DNA of 64,000 nt from Pseudomonadota bacterium (GTDB lineage: Bacteria; Pseudomonadota; Alphaproteobacteria; Rhodospirillales; Magnetospirillaceae), in contig JAJYTF010000002.1 of the NCBI GenBank assembly GCA_021793155.1, forward strand, positions 64,392 through 128,391, written 5' to 3'. Every line of letters starts with the position of its first letter. Position 1 is the stretch's first letter. Under the pieces are notes generated by a model. The model saw nothing but the letters and a program-made list of their open reading frames with translations. It searched no databases and was not told the origin of the DNA. The position numbers were made by a program, and so were the translations under genes. Positions 25,738 to 35,568 of the stretch are shown one piece after another.

Positions 25738-27291
25738 TCACTCCCATTCGATGGTCCCCGGCGGCTTGCTCGTGATGTCGTAGGTCACCCGGTTGATGCC
25801 TTTGACCTCGTTGATGATGCGGTTGGCCACGCGGCCCAGGAACTCGTGGGGGAAAGGATAGAAGTCGGCGGTCATGCCGTCGGTCGAGGTGACGGCGCGC
25901 AGCGCGCAGGCGTAATCATAGGACCGCGAGTCGCCCATGACGCCGACGGTGCGCACCGGCAGCAGCACGGCGAAGGCCTGCCAGATGGCGTCGTAAAGGC
26001 CGGCATTGCGGATTTCTTCCAGATAGATCGCGTCGGCCCTGCGCAGAATATCCAGCTTGTCCCGGGTGATTTCCTGACCGGGTATGCGGATGGCGAGGCC
26101 CGGCCCGGGGAACGGGTGCCGCCCCACCATGGTCTCGGGCAGGCCCAGTTCGCGGCCCAAAGCGCGCACCTCGTCCTTGAACAGCTCGCGCAGCGGTTCC
26201 ACCAGCTTCATGTTCATGCGCTCGGGCAAGCCGCCCACATTGTGGTGCGACTTGATGGTAACCGAGGGACCGCCGATGAAGCTCACCGACTCGATCACAT
26301 CGGGATAGAGCGTGCCCTGAGCGAGGAAGTCGGCGCCGCCCACCTTTTGCGCTTCCTCCTCGAACACGTCGATGAAGGTGGCGCCGATGATCTTGCGCTT
26401 TTCCTCGGGATCGGTCTTCCCTGCCAGCTTGCCGAGGAAAAGCTCCGAGGCGTCCTTGTGGACCAGGCGGATGTTGAAGCGGTCACGAAATACCGACACC
26501 ACTTCGTCGGCCTCGCCCAGGCGCATCAGGCCGTGGTCGACGAATACGCAAGTCAGTTGGTCGCCGATCGCCTCATGCAGCAGCCCCGCCACCACCGAAC
26601 TGTCGACGCCGCCCGACAAGCCGCAGATGACCCGTCCCTTCCCCACCTGCCGGCGTACCGCCTCGATGGCCTGCCCCTTGAAGGCGTGCATGGTCCAGTC
26701 GCCGCGGCAACCGGCCACATGGTGGGTGAAATTCTCCAGCAGTTTGGCGCCGTGTGGCGTATGCACCACCTCGGGGTGGAACTGCACGCCGTAAAAATGC
26801 CGCCGGTCATCGGCAATGGCGGCGAATGGCGCCCCTTCCGACAATCCGACGACACGGAAGCCGGGCGGCAGGGCGGTCACCCGATCACCATGGCTCATCC
26901 AGACCTGTTCGCGCCCACCCTTGGCCCAAACTCCGTGGAACAGAGCACAGTCCTCGACCACATCGAGATAGGCGCGGCCGAATTCGCGGTGGTCGCCCGC
27001 CTCGACCTTGCCGCCCAACTGGGCGCACATGGTCTGCTGGCCGTAGCAGATGCCGAGCACCGGCACGCCCAGGGCGAACACCGCATCGTCTGCCCGCGGC
27101 GTATGAGTTTCGGTGACCGACGCAGGCCCGCCCGACAGGATGACCCCTTTCGGCGCGAAGGCTGCCAGGCTCTCCGCCGTCACCTTGTTGAACGGGTGAA
27201 TCTCGGAATATACGCCGCTTTCGCGGACGCGCCGGGCGATGAGCTGGGTGACTTGGGAACCGAAGTCGATGATCAGGATGCGGTCGGTCAT
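25738..27291 (-). CDS. guaA: GMP synthase (glutamine-hydrolysing)
   Basis: 517 residues. The N-terminal glutamine amidotransferase has the Cys in GICYGQQTM near residue 86 and the His/Glu pair in QFHPEVVHT. The ATP-pyrophosphatase P-loop is [10 protein letters not shown] near residue 225, followed by the C-terminal dimerisation domain ending IEWE. It converts XMP to GMP using glutamine and [14 protein letters not shown] starts at 27291 with GGAGG upstream; a longer frame to 27357 adds 22 residues of no interest. It converges on the aryl operon. Confidence 0.97.
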   Translation of the reverse strand: MTDRILIIDFGSQVTQLIARRVRESGVYSEIHPFNKVTAESLAAFAPKGVILSGGPASVTETHTPRADDAVFALGVPVLGICYGQQTMCAQLGGKVEAGDHREFGRAYLDVVEDCALFHGVWAKGGREQVWMSHGDRVTALPPGFRVVGLSEGAPFAAIADDRRHFYGVQFHPEVVHTPHGAKLLENFTHHVAGCRGDWTMHAFKGQAIEAVRRQVGKGRVICGLSGGVDSSVVAGLLHEAIGDQLTCVFVDHGLMRLGEADEVVSVFRDRFNIRLVHKDASELFLGKLAGKTDPEEKRKIIGATFIDVFEEEAQKVGGADFLAQGTLYPDVIESVSFIGGPSVTIKSHHNVGGLPERMNMKLVEPLRELFKDEVRALGRELGLPETMVGRHPFPGPGLAIRIPGQEITRDKLDILRRADAIYLEEIRNAGLYDAIWQAFAVLLPVRTVGVMGDSRSYDYACALRAVTSTDGMTADFYPFPHEFLGRVANRIINEVKGINRVTYDITSKPPGTIEWE

Positions 27292-27407
27292 GGAGCCTCC
27301 ACCGGGAGAGGGGGGGACTTTAGCGCCGCCGCCGACGCGGAACAAGAGCGCCACCAAGGATGTTTCTCCCGCGGACGATCACTGGAGCGGGAGAAAGGAG
27401 TTCCATC

Positions 27408-27860
27408 ATGAAATTCCTCGGGATCGCCATAACCGGCCTGGTCCTGGCGGCGACACCGGTCGTCGCCCAGCCGGCCATGTCAACCCAGGAACAGGCCTCG
27501 GCCCCTGCCACAGCCGCCAGCGAAGACATGCTCTCGGCTCTGCGCAACAGTCGCCAGATCGCCGACCAGATTGCCACACTGGGCCCGGTCCCCGCCCACA
27601 AGGTAGAAATCCGCAACGCCCAGCAGCTGTCACAAGGGGCCCAGCCCGGCCAGTTCGACCAGGCCTTCAACGACAACAAGCAGGCGGTCCAGGACTTGCG
27701 CAAGGCCCTGATCCGGAACAAGTCGGTCGACCGCGCCTTGTCCCGCGACCAGATACCGATCACCGACGTGGTCGCGGCCAATGTCGAACCCGATGGCCGG
27801 ATCGTGGTCTACGCGTTCCCGCAGACGGCAGGGGCGCCGCAGACCGGAGAGCGGCCGTGA
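27408..27860 (+). CDS. Exported small protein, paralogue of the next gene
   Basis: 150 residues. The signal peptide MKFLGIAITGLVLAATPVVAQ should be cleaved after VAQ, giving a periplasmic protein. The core SRQIADQIATLG, then VEIRNAQQL, then FNDNKQAVQDLRKALIRNKSVDRAL, then VVAANVEPDGRIVVYAF matches the downstream lipoprotein block for block. Function unknown. The GTGA overlap with the lipoprotein gene implies coupled translation. GGAG precedes the start. Confidence 0.75.
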   Translation: MKFLGIAITGLVLAATPVVAQPAMSTQEQASAPATAASEDMLSALRNSRQIADQIATLGPVPAHKVEIRNAQQLSQGAQPGQFDQAFNDNKQAVQDLRKALIRNKSVDRALSRDQIPITDVVAANVEPDGRIVVYAFPQTAGAPQTGERP

Positions 27861-28333
27861 AACCGCGGTCGTTTCTGCTGGTGGCGGCCGCCGGTTTGCC
27901 GGCCGCCCTCGGCGGCTGCAGCTGGTGGCAAGACGTCACGGGCCAGCAGAGTTCGAGCGTCCCGCCGCAAGGCGCCGCCAACTATGACAACATGATGGCG
28001 GCGATCGGCAACGAGCCTCAGCAGAGCCAGCGCCTGGCCAATCTCGGCACGGTCTCGCCGGACAAGGTAATCATCGCCAATGCCGACATGATGGCCCGCG
28101 GCGGCACCAGCCGCAGCCTGAACGAGGCGATGCACAACAATGCCCGCTCGATCGGCGACCTGCGCCGGCAGATCGAGGCCAACCCATCGCTGAAGGACGT
28201 CCTGGTGGCCCGCAACGTACCGGTCAACAATGTGGTGGCGATCGATATCGCGAAGGGCGGTGGCGTCGTGGTCTATGCTCTGCCGCCCGTACAAACCGGG
28301 GAACTGCCGGGTGGCGCCAAGGAGGGCCATTAG
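27857..28333 (+). CDS. Small lipoprotein, paralogue of the preceding gene
   Basis: 158 residues starting with GTG overlapping the upstream stop. The signal ends in the lipobox ALGGC at residue 21. The rest shares SQRLANLGTVSPDKVIIANADM, then LNEAMHNNARSIGDLRRQIEANPSLKDVL, then VAIDIAKGGGVVVYALP with the preceding protein, so the pair arose by duplication. One partner is soluble and the other lipid-anchored. No enzymatic motif is visible. Its stop overlaps the stop of the convergent ProX-type gene by four bases. Confidence 0.75.
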   Translation: MKPRSFLLVAAAGLPAALGGCSWWQDVTGQQSSSVPPQGAANYDNMMAAIGNEPQQSQRLANLGTVSPDKVIIANADMMARGGTSRSLNEAMHNNARSIGDLRRQIEANPSLKDVLVARNVPVNNVVAIDIAKGGGVVVYALPPVQTGELPGGAKEGH

Positions 28334-28833
28334 AGCGGAAGGACCGTCACCTCATGGCCGCAGGCATCGAGGAAGAGGCGGAAATCCGTGTTGCTGAGGG
28401 TGGTAGTCGCCTCGTTGGTCAAGGGATGATAGTTGAGCAGGGGCTGCCCCATCATCCAGGCATCGAGGACGACGCGGACGCGATGCGCGGGATCGTTGAT
28501 CAGGGCGAAAGGCGTCACCGAGCCCGGCGTGACGCCCAGCGTCTGTTCCAGCAGTTGCGGCGAACCGAACGACAGACGCGCCGAACGGATCCTCGCAGGC
28601 AAAGCCTTCAGGTCGATACGCCGCTCAGCCGGAGCGACGACCAGCCACAGTGCCGCCTTTGCGTCCTTGAGAAACAGGTTCTTGCAATGGACCCCGGGAA
28701 TGGTGCCCCAGACCTGATTACCCTGCTCGACGGTAAACGCCGGGGGGTGGCGGATCGTGGCATGGGCGACACCTAAGGCGTCGAGCCGGGCGAAGAGCTG
28801 GTCGGGCGTGGCCGGCTTGGCAATTTCATCCAT
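28330..28833 (-). CDS. YbaK/ProX-type prolyl-tRNA editing protein
   Basis: 167 residues of the free-standing INS/YbaK superfamily. Markers are FTVEQGNQVWGTIPGVHCKNLFLKDAK (the conserved substrate-lysine strand), SFGSPQLLEQTLGVTPGSVTPFALIND and NYHPLTNEATTTLSNTDFRLFLDACGH. The latter end matches the ProXp-ala/PrdX group, which hydrolyses Ala-tRNA(Pro) made by mistake. The tail overlaps the stop of the lipoprotein gene. Specificity (Ala against other residues) is inferred from the group only. Confidence 0.88.
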   Translation of the reverse strand: MDEIAKPATPDQLFARLDALGVAHATIRHPPAFTVEQGNQVWGTIPGVHCKNLFLKDAKAALWLVVAPAERRIDLKALPARIRSARLSFGSPQLLEQTLGVTPGSVTPFALINDPAHRVRVVLDAWMMGQPLLNYHPLTNEATTTLSNTDFRLFLDACGHEVTVLPL

Positions 28834-28976
28834 CGGGTTCGGACCTTCGGCGCGGGATCAGCCAAGGATATAGCGCGGCCCGGCCGAAAGCACCATGCCC
28901 CTGCGGCCAGTGGACCGCGGCGGAACCCCAACCCATGATGCACCGCAGCACAAACTCCGGAACAAAGGATCCTGCC

Positions 28977-29141
28977 ATGCTTGGTTGTCTGAATTTCGAC
29001 AGCCTGTGCGGTGCCATCGTCGCCACTGTGCGAACTACCGTCCAGGCCGTGGTCGCCGTCTTCAACCTGCTCGATCCGTTCAAGGTCGTGCGGGCGACCA
29101 GCCGTCTGCAGCGCCACTTCGTCGAGATGTTCGCCGCATAG
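28977..29141 (+). CDS. Small hypothetical protein, 54 residues
   Basis: Short frame MLGCLNFDSLCGAIVATVRTT with a hydrophobic middle (AVVAVFNLLDPF) that could touch a membrane. AAAGGA lies at suitable distance upstream. No relative is recognised and there is no conserved motif. An in-frame ATG upstream at 28935 is less well placed. It is the only gene-like feature between the ProX gene and dapF. Confidence 0.4.
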   Translation: MLGCLNFDSLCGAIVATVRTTVQAVVAVFNLLDPFKVVRATSRLQRHFVEMFAA

Positions 29142-29233
29142 AGCAGACCTGCCGCTCCTTCTCTCGTCGAGAGGGAGCGGCATACAGCAAGTGGATATAG
29201 ACTCTTGCCGCGAACGGGCCATATAACGCGCAG

Positions 29234-30082
29234 ATGAATGCCGTTTCACCGCAAGGCCGCAACTTCCTCAAGATGCATGGGCTGGGCAACGATTTCGTCG
29301 TGCTCGACGCCCGGCAGCAGCCGCTCGTCCTGAACGAGCAAATGGTCCGCAGCCTGGCCGACCGCCGGACAGGCGTGGGCTTCGACCAGCTGATCCTGGT
29401 CGAGCCTCCGCACGAACGGAAGGCTGACGCCTTCATGGCCATCGTCAATGCCGACGGCAGCCCGGTCGATGCCTGCGGCAATGCCACCCGTTGCGTTGCT
29501 TGGCTGCTGATGCAGGAAAGCGGCCGCGAGGAAGCGGTTATCGAGACCAATGCCGGTCTGCTTTACGCCCAGGCGGCCGGCCCCAAAACCGTTGCCGTCG
29601 ACATGGGGCCGGCACGGCTGGCCTGGCAGGATGTTCCCCTGGCCAAGGCGATGGACACCGCCCATCTGCCCCTGGCTTTCGAGGAACTGAGCGACCCGGC
29701 CGCCGTCGGCATGGGCAATCCCCACGCTGTGTTCTTCGTCAACGATGCCGAGTCGGTGGACCTGGCGCGGCTCGGCCCCCCCCTCGAACATCACTCCCTG
29801 TTTCCCGAACGCTGCAACATCGAGGTCGCCCAGGTGCTGTCGCCCGAGCGCATCCGCATGCGGGTGTGGGAACACGGCACCGGCATTACCCAGGCCTGCG
29901 GCACCGGCGCTTGCGCCACGCTGGTGGCCGCCGCCCGCCGCGGCCTGACCGGACGACGGGCCGAAGTGGTCCTCGACGGCGGCACGCTCACCATCGAATG
30001 GCGCCCGGACAACCGCGTGCTGATGACCGGCCCGGTCGCCTTGTCCTATGCCGGTATTCTCGACATTTCGCTTCTGCCATGA
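29234..30082 (+). CDS. dapF: Diaminopimelate epimerase
   Basis: 282 residues. Both active-site cysteines are present in their standard motifs: VDACGNATR near residue 79 and QACGTGACAT near residue 218. FLKMHGLGNDFVVLD opens the fold. It converts LL- to meso-diaminopimelate in the lysine and peptidoglycan pathway. Its stop overlaps the mtaB start (ATGA), and ftsY follows; dapF-mtaB-ftsY is a common alphaproteobacterial arrangement. Confidence 0.97.
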   Translation: MNAVSPQGRNFLKMHGLGNDFVVLDARQQPLVLNEQMVRSLADRRTGVGFDQLILVEPPHERKADAFMAIVNADGSPVDACGNATRCVAWLLMQESGREEAVIETNAGLLYAQAAGPKTVAVDMGPARLAWQDVPLAKAMDTAHLPLAFEELSDPAAVGMGNPHAVFFVNDAESVDLARLGPPLEHHSLFPERCNIEVAQVLSPERIRMRVWEHGTGITQACGTGACATLVAAARRGLTGRRAEVVLDGGTLTIEWRPDNRVLMTGPVALSYAGILDISLLP

Positions 30083-31329
30083 GCGCCGCCCCGGAAATCG
30101 TCACTTTCGGCTGCCGCCTCAACAGCTACGAATCCGAGGTGATGCGCCAACATGCCGAGGCCGCCGGCTGGCAGGATACGGTGATCGTCAACACCTGTGC
30201 GGTGACCAAGGAGGCAGAGCGCCAAGCGCGGCAAGCCATCCGCAAGCTTCGGCGCGAGCGGCCGGGCGTGCGGATCGTCGTCACCGGCTGCGCCGCACAG
30301 ATCGCCCCGCAGGCCTTCGGTGCCATGGCGGAAGTCGACCAGGTCATCGGCAATGCCGAGAAGATGCGGGCCGAAAGCTATCTGGCCCCGCGGAACGAAC
30401 GCATCGTCGTCACCGACATCATGGCGCTCAAGGAGACGGCAGGGCACCTGATCTCCGGATTCGAGGGCCGGGCCCGCGCCTTCATCGAAGTCCAGCAGGG
30501 CTGCGACCATCGCTGCACGTTTTGCATCATCCCTTTCGGCCGTGGCCCCAATCGCAGTGTCCCGCTCGGCCACATCGTGGACCAGGTCAGGGCACTGGTC
30601 GCCTCCGGCTTCGGCGAAGTGGTGCTCACCGGCGTCGACATCGCCTCCTATGGCGGGGATCTGCCCGGACGGCCGCCGCTCGGCCAGATGGTCCGCCGGC
30701 TTCTGTCCCAGGTGCCCGAGCTTCCGCGGCTGCGGCTGTCCTCGCTCGACCCCGTCGGCCTGGATGATGATCTGTTTCGCCAGGTGGCCGAGGAACCGCG
30801 GCTCATGCCCCACTTCCATCTTTCGGTGCAGGCTGGCGACGACTTGATCCTGAAGCGCATGAAGCGCCGCCATCTGCGTGCCGATGTGGTGGGGTTAGCG
30901 ACGAGGCTGCGCGCGCTGCGCCCGGACCTTGCCCTGGGGGCGGACATCATCGCCGGCTTTCCGACGGAAACAGAAGAGATGTTCGAGCGCTCGATGGCCC
31001 TGGTCGACGAGGCCGGCCTGACCCATCTGCATGTCTTCCCGTATTCGCCGCGCCCCGGCACACCGGCAGCCCGCATGCCGCAACAGTCCGGCGATGAGAT
31101 CCGCCGCCGGGCGGGTCGCCTGCGCGCCAAGGGCGAGGCCGCCATGGCGGCCTTCCTGGCCGGCCGCATCGGGCGCCGGACGGCCGTGCTGATCGAACAG
31201 GACGGGTTCGGTCATTGTGAACATTACCTGCCGGTACGCGTCGACAGTGCGGTGCATGCCGGCACCGTCGTCGATGTTCGGATCACCACCGTCGAGAACG
31301 GGCAACTGATAGGAACATGCGCGGAATGA
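30079..31329 (+). CDS. mtaB: tRNA t6A37 methylthiotransferase
   Basis: 416 residues. The N-terminal UPF0004 domain has three cysteines (FGCRLNSYE, NTCAVT, GCAAQ) for the auxiliary Fe-S cluster. The radical-SAM CxxxCxxC is CDHRCTFC near residue 150, followed by the TRAM-like C-terminal domain. MtaB converts t6A37 to ms2t6A37 in tRNA(Lys). The start overlaps the dapF stop by ATGA. Confidence 0.95.
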   Translation: MSAAPEIVTFGCRLNSYESEVMRQHAEAAGWQDTVIVNTCAVTKEAERQARQAIRKLRRERPGVRIVVTGCAAQIAPQAFGAMAEVDQVIGNAEKMRAESYLAPRNERIVVTDIMALKETAGHLISGFEGRARAFIEVQQGCDHRCTFCIIPFGRGPNRSVPLGHIVDQVRALVASGFGEVVLTGVDIASYGGDLPGRPPLGQMVRRLLSQVPELPRLRLSSLDPVGLDDDLFRQVAEEPRLMPHFHLSVQAGDDLILKRMKRRHLRADVVGLATRLRALRPDLALGADIIAGFPTETEEMFERSMALVDEAGLTHLHVFPYSPRPGTPAARMPQQSGDEIRRRAGRLRAKGEAAMAAFLAGRIGRRTAVLIEQDGFGHCEHYLPVRVDSAVHAGTVVDVRITTVENGQLIGTCAE

Positions 31330-31358
31330 ACGGGCGGATCTGGCCCAATGCATTTTCC

Positions 31359-31421
31359 GGTCATCCCTGCGCCGGCGGGAATCCGTGGCGCCGCTGGATG
31401 CCCGCTTCCGCGGGCGTGACC
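31359..31421. repeat. REP-like palindromic element between mtaB and ftsY
   Basis: Two half units, GGTCATCCCTGCG... and its near complement ending ...GCGTGACC, with 19 of 26 bases complementary; the right half carries GCCCGC/GCGGGC. This is the familiar form of intergenic repeats in related bacteria. A lesser hairpin (ATGACA/TGTCAT) stands after ftsY at 32606-32623, with similar border wording. Confidence 0.5.
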
Positions 31422-31441
31422 AACCAGACGAAGGGACATCC

Positions 31442-32575
31442 ATGAGCGAGCAGACGGCGAAAAAGGGCTGGTTGGGTCGGCTATTCGGCGGCAACGGCGG
31501 CGGCGACATCCCCACACCGCCCACCGAGATCCCGCCGCCGCCCGACAACCCGGTGGCCCCGCCGCTGCCGCCGGACGTGGTTCCGCCGACGCAGCCGACG
31601 CCGGACATCCCCGGCGTTCCCCAGCCCCACCCGGAAATTCCCGTACCGCCAAGCCAGCCTTCAAGTTGGTTCAAGCGGATCAGCCAGGGGCTGAGCCGTT
31701 CGTCGTCGCGGCTGACGCAAGGCATCACCGACCTGTTCACCAAGCGCAAGCTCGACGACGAGGCGCTGGAGGAACTGGAGGAATTGCTCATCACCGCCGA
31801 TCTGGGCGTCGCCACGGCCTCGCGCGTCACCGCCCACTTGGCGAAAAGCCGTTTCGCTCAGGAGGTGACCCCCGAGGAAGTGCGCGGCGCCCTGGCCGAC
31901 GAGATCGCCGAGGTGCTGGCGCCGGTGGCGCGCCCGCTGATCCCCGATCCGGAACGAAAACCCCATGTCGTTCTGGTGGTCGGGGTGAACGGCAGCGGCA
32001 AGACCACCACCATCGGCAAGCTGGCCAAATATTTTCGCGACCAGGGCTTGGCCGTCACCCTGGCAGCCGGTGACACTTTCCGGGCGGCGGCGGTGGAGCA
32101 ACTGAAGGTCTGGGGCGAACGCACCGGTTGCCCGGTGATCGCCCGCGGCCAGGGCGCCGACGCCGCCGGCCTAGCCTTCGACGCCCTGCGCGAGGCGCAG
32201 CGCCGGCAGGACGACCTGCTGCTGATCGATACCGCCGGCCGTCTGCAGAACAAATCCGACCTGATGGCCGAGTTGCAGAAGATCGTGCGAGTGCTGCGCA
32301 AGCACGACGCCAGCGCGCCCCATGACGTGCTGCTGGTGCTCGACGCCACCGTTGGGCAGAACGCCCACAGCCAGGTGGAAATCTTCCGCGAAATGACCGA
32401 GGTCTCCGGCCTGGTGCTAACCAAGCTGGACGGCACGGCGCGCGGTGGCGTCCTGGTCGCCTTGGCCGAGAAATTCAAGCTGCCGGTGCATGCCATCGGT
32501 GTCGGCGAAGGAGCCGACGACCTGCGGCCCTTCGAGGCGATGGCCTTCGCCCGTGGTCTGCTGGGTCTGGAGTAG
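31442..32575 (+). CDS. ftsY: Signal recognition particle receptor FtsY
   Basis: 377 residues. The NG domain starts with the helical N part (LTQGITDLFTKRKLDDEALEELEELL) and has the GTPase G1 GVNGSGKTTTIGKLA near residue 180, G3 DTAGR and G4 TKLDG. Instead of the long acidic region usual in gammaproteobacteria, residues 20-75 are very proline-rich (PPTQPTPDIPGVPQPHPE). It receives SRP-ribosome complexes at the inner membrane. AAGGG precedes the start. It is the last gene after dapF-mtaB. Confidence 0.95.
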   Translation: MSEQTAKKGWLGRLFGGNGGGDIPTPPTEIPPPPDNPVAPPLPPDVVPPTQPTPDIPGVPQPHPEIPVPPSQPSSWFKRISQGLSRSSSRLTQGITDLFTKRKLDDEALEELEELLITADLGVATASRVTAHLAKSRFAQEVTPEEVRGALADEIAEVLAPVARPLIPDPERKPHVVLVVGVNGSGKTTTIGKLAKYFRDQGLAVTLAAGDTFRAAAVEQLKVWGERTGCPVIARGQGADAAGLAFDALREAQRRQDDLLLIDTAGRLQNKSDLMAELQKIVRVLRKHDASAPHDVLLVLDATVGQNAHSQVEIFREMTEVSGLVLTKLDGTARGGVLVALAEKFKLPVHAIGVGEGADDLRPFEAMAFARGLLGLE

Positions 32576-32650
32576 TCCCAGGAGAGTCCTCGTCTCTGGC
32601 TCGGAATGACAAGAACCTGTCATCCTGAGCGCGAGTGAAGGATCCCAGCC

Positions 32651-32887
32651 TCAGACGACGATGTTCAGATAGGTTCCTCGCGGTGCGGTCCGGTCCAGGA
32701 TCTTGCCATCGAGGTTGACCGCCTGTTGCGGCGGCGTGTAGCTGCGGGAAGAGCGCTGCTTGACTTCGTCCTGACCGGCTCCGCCGGTCGGCCGGGATTG
32801 GCGCTGGCGGGCGGGCGCGGCGTTGCGCGCCCCCGAAAGGCCAGACAATGCGCTATCGATGATGTTCGAAATGCCGTTGTCCGCCAC
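32651..32887 (-). CDS. Small hypothetical protein, 78 residues
   Basis: Starts with GTG, GGAG eight bases upstream. It is basic and polar with no membrane segment: MADNGISNIIDSALSGLSG followed by an Arg/Gln/Ser-rich middle and a C-terminal beta-type end (LDRTAPRGTYLNIVV). No motif is recognised. It sits after the pgk terminator on the same strand as gap-pgk. Confidence 0.5.
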   Translation of the reverse strand: MADNGISNIIDSALSGLSGARNAAPARQRQSRPTGGAGQDEVKQRSSRSYTPPQQAVNLDGKILDRTAPRGTYLNIVV

Positions 32888-32917
32888 AGCGATTGCTCCC
32901 TACTCCCCCGGAACTAA

Positions 32918-32952
32918 CCTATCACTTCCCGCCATTAGCGGGAAGTGATAGG
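32918..32952 (-). terminator. Hairpin after pgk
   Basis: CCTATCACTTCCCGC, loop CATTA, perfect 15-base complement. It begins 10 bases past the pgk stop and is followed on the minus strand by TTAGTT, so it probably ends the gap-pgk transcript. Confidence 0.65.
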
Positions 32953-32962
32953 CGTTAGAGGT

Positions 32963-34180
32963 TCAGTGCCCGCAACCGCAGCCCGACTTCTTCGGCGTCA
33001 ATGCCACGACACCGGGCAGTTCCTTGCCTTCCAGCCATTCGAGGAAGGCACCCCCGGCCGTGGAGACGTAGGAGAACTGCTCCTCCACGCCGGCCTTGGC
33101 CAGGGCCGCTACCGTATCACCGCCGCCAGCCACGGTAAGCAGCTTGCCTTCCTTGGTGCACTGTGCCGCTGCCTTGGCCACCGCGTTGGTCGCCGCGTCA
33201 AACGGGCTGATCTCGAACGCGCCGAGCGGACCGTTCCACACCAGGGTGCGGCAGTCGCTCAGCCGATCGACGATGGACTTGGCGCTAGCCGGGCCGGCGT
33301 CGAGGATCATCATGTCCTCGGGCACGGCGTCCACTGGAACCACCTTGGAGGGCGCATTCTCGGCGAACTGTCCGGCAACCACCACGTCGGTCGGCAGAAC
33401 GATCTGGCAGTTGGCCGCCTTGGCCTTCTCGATGATCTCGCGGGCGGTGTCGGCCAATTCCTTTTCGCAGAGGGACTTGCCGACGGCAACGCCCTGGGCG
33501 AACAGGAAGGTATTGGCCATGCCGCCACCGATGACCAGGTAGTCGACCTTCGCCACCAAGTTGCCCAAAAGATCCAGCTTGGTGGACACTTTGGCCCCGC
33601 CGACCAGCGCGGCCACCGGCTTCTCGGGATGTTCGAGGGCCTTGCCCAGGGCTTCCAACTCGGCCTGCATCAGCCGGCCGGCATAGGCCGGGATCAGGCG
33701 GGCGATGGCCTCGGTGGACGCGTGAGCGCGGTGTGCCGTGGAGAAGGCATCGTTCACATAGGCCTGGCCGAGGTCGGCCAGAGCCCGGGCGAACACCGGG
33801 TCGTTCTTCTCCTCTTCCGGGTGGAAGCGCACGTTCTCCATCAGCAGGACGTCGCCGTCCTTCATCGCGTTGACCGCCTCGACCGCGTCGACGCCGATGA
33901 CGTCGTCGGCCCAGGCGACCGGACGGCCGATGGCCTTGGCCAGCGGATCCACCAGAAGCCTTTGGCTATACTTTTCCTCACGCCCTTTCGGCCGGCCGAA
34001 ATGGGTGAGAATGATCACCCGGCCGCCCTTCTCCGCCAGTTCGCGGATGGTGGCTGCGGAACGGTCGATGCGGGTGGTATCGGTCACTTTGCCGTCTTTG
34101 GCAGGCACGTTGAGATCGGCCCGCAAGACGATCCGCTTGCCCTTGGCGTCCAAGTCGTCGAGGGTACGGAACATAGGCAT
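32963..34180 (-). CDS. pgk: Phosphoglycerate kinase
   Basis: 405 residues from 34180 (403 from the next ATG at 34174). [27 protein letters not shown] and the nucleotide loop GGGDTVAAL are all in their usual order. It makes ATP and 3-phosphoglycerate in glycolysis. GGAGG precedes the start. The C-terminus has an extra KKSGCGCGH tail with two cysteines not found in most homologues I know. The gap gene lies 19 bases upstream. Confidence 0.96.
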   Translation of the reverse strand: MPMFRTLDDLDAKGKRIVLRADLNVPAKDGKVTDTTRIDRSAATIRELAEKGGRVIILTHFGRPKGREEKYSQRLLVDPLAKAIGRPVAWADDVIGVDAVEAVNAMKDGDVLLMENVRFHPEEEKNDPVFARALADLGQAYVNDAFSTAHRAHASTEAIARLIPAYAGRLMQAELEALGKALEHPEKPVAALVGGAKVSTKLDLLGNLVAKVDYLVIGGGMANTFLFAQGVAVGKSLCEKELADTAREIIEKAKAANCQIVLPTDVVVAGQFAENAPSKVVPVDAVPEDMMILDAGPASAKSIVDRLSDCRTLVWNGPLGAFEISPFDAATNAVAKAAAQCTKEGKLLTVAGGGDTVAALAKAGVEEQFSYVSTAGGAFLEWLEGKELPGVVALTPKKSGCGCGH

Positions 34181-34199
34181 TGCCCTCCTTTGCAGCGGG

Positions 34200-35568
<1,369 letters not shown>

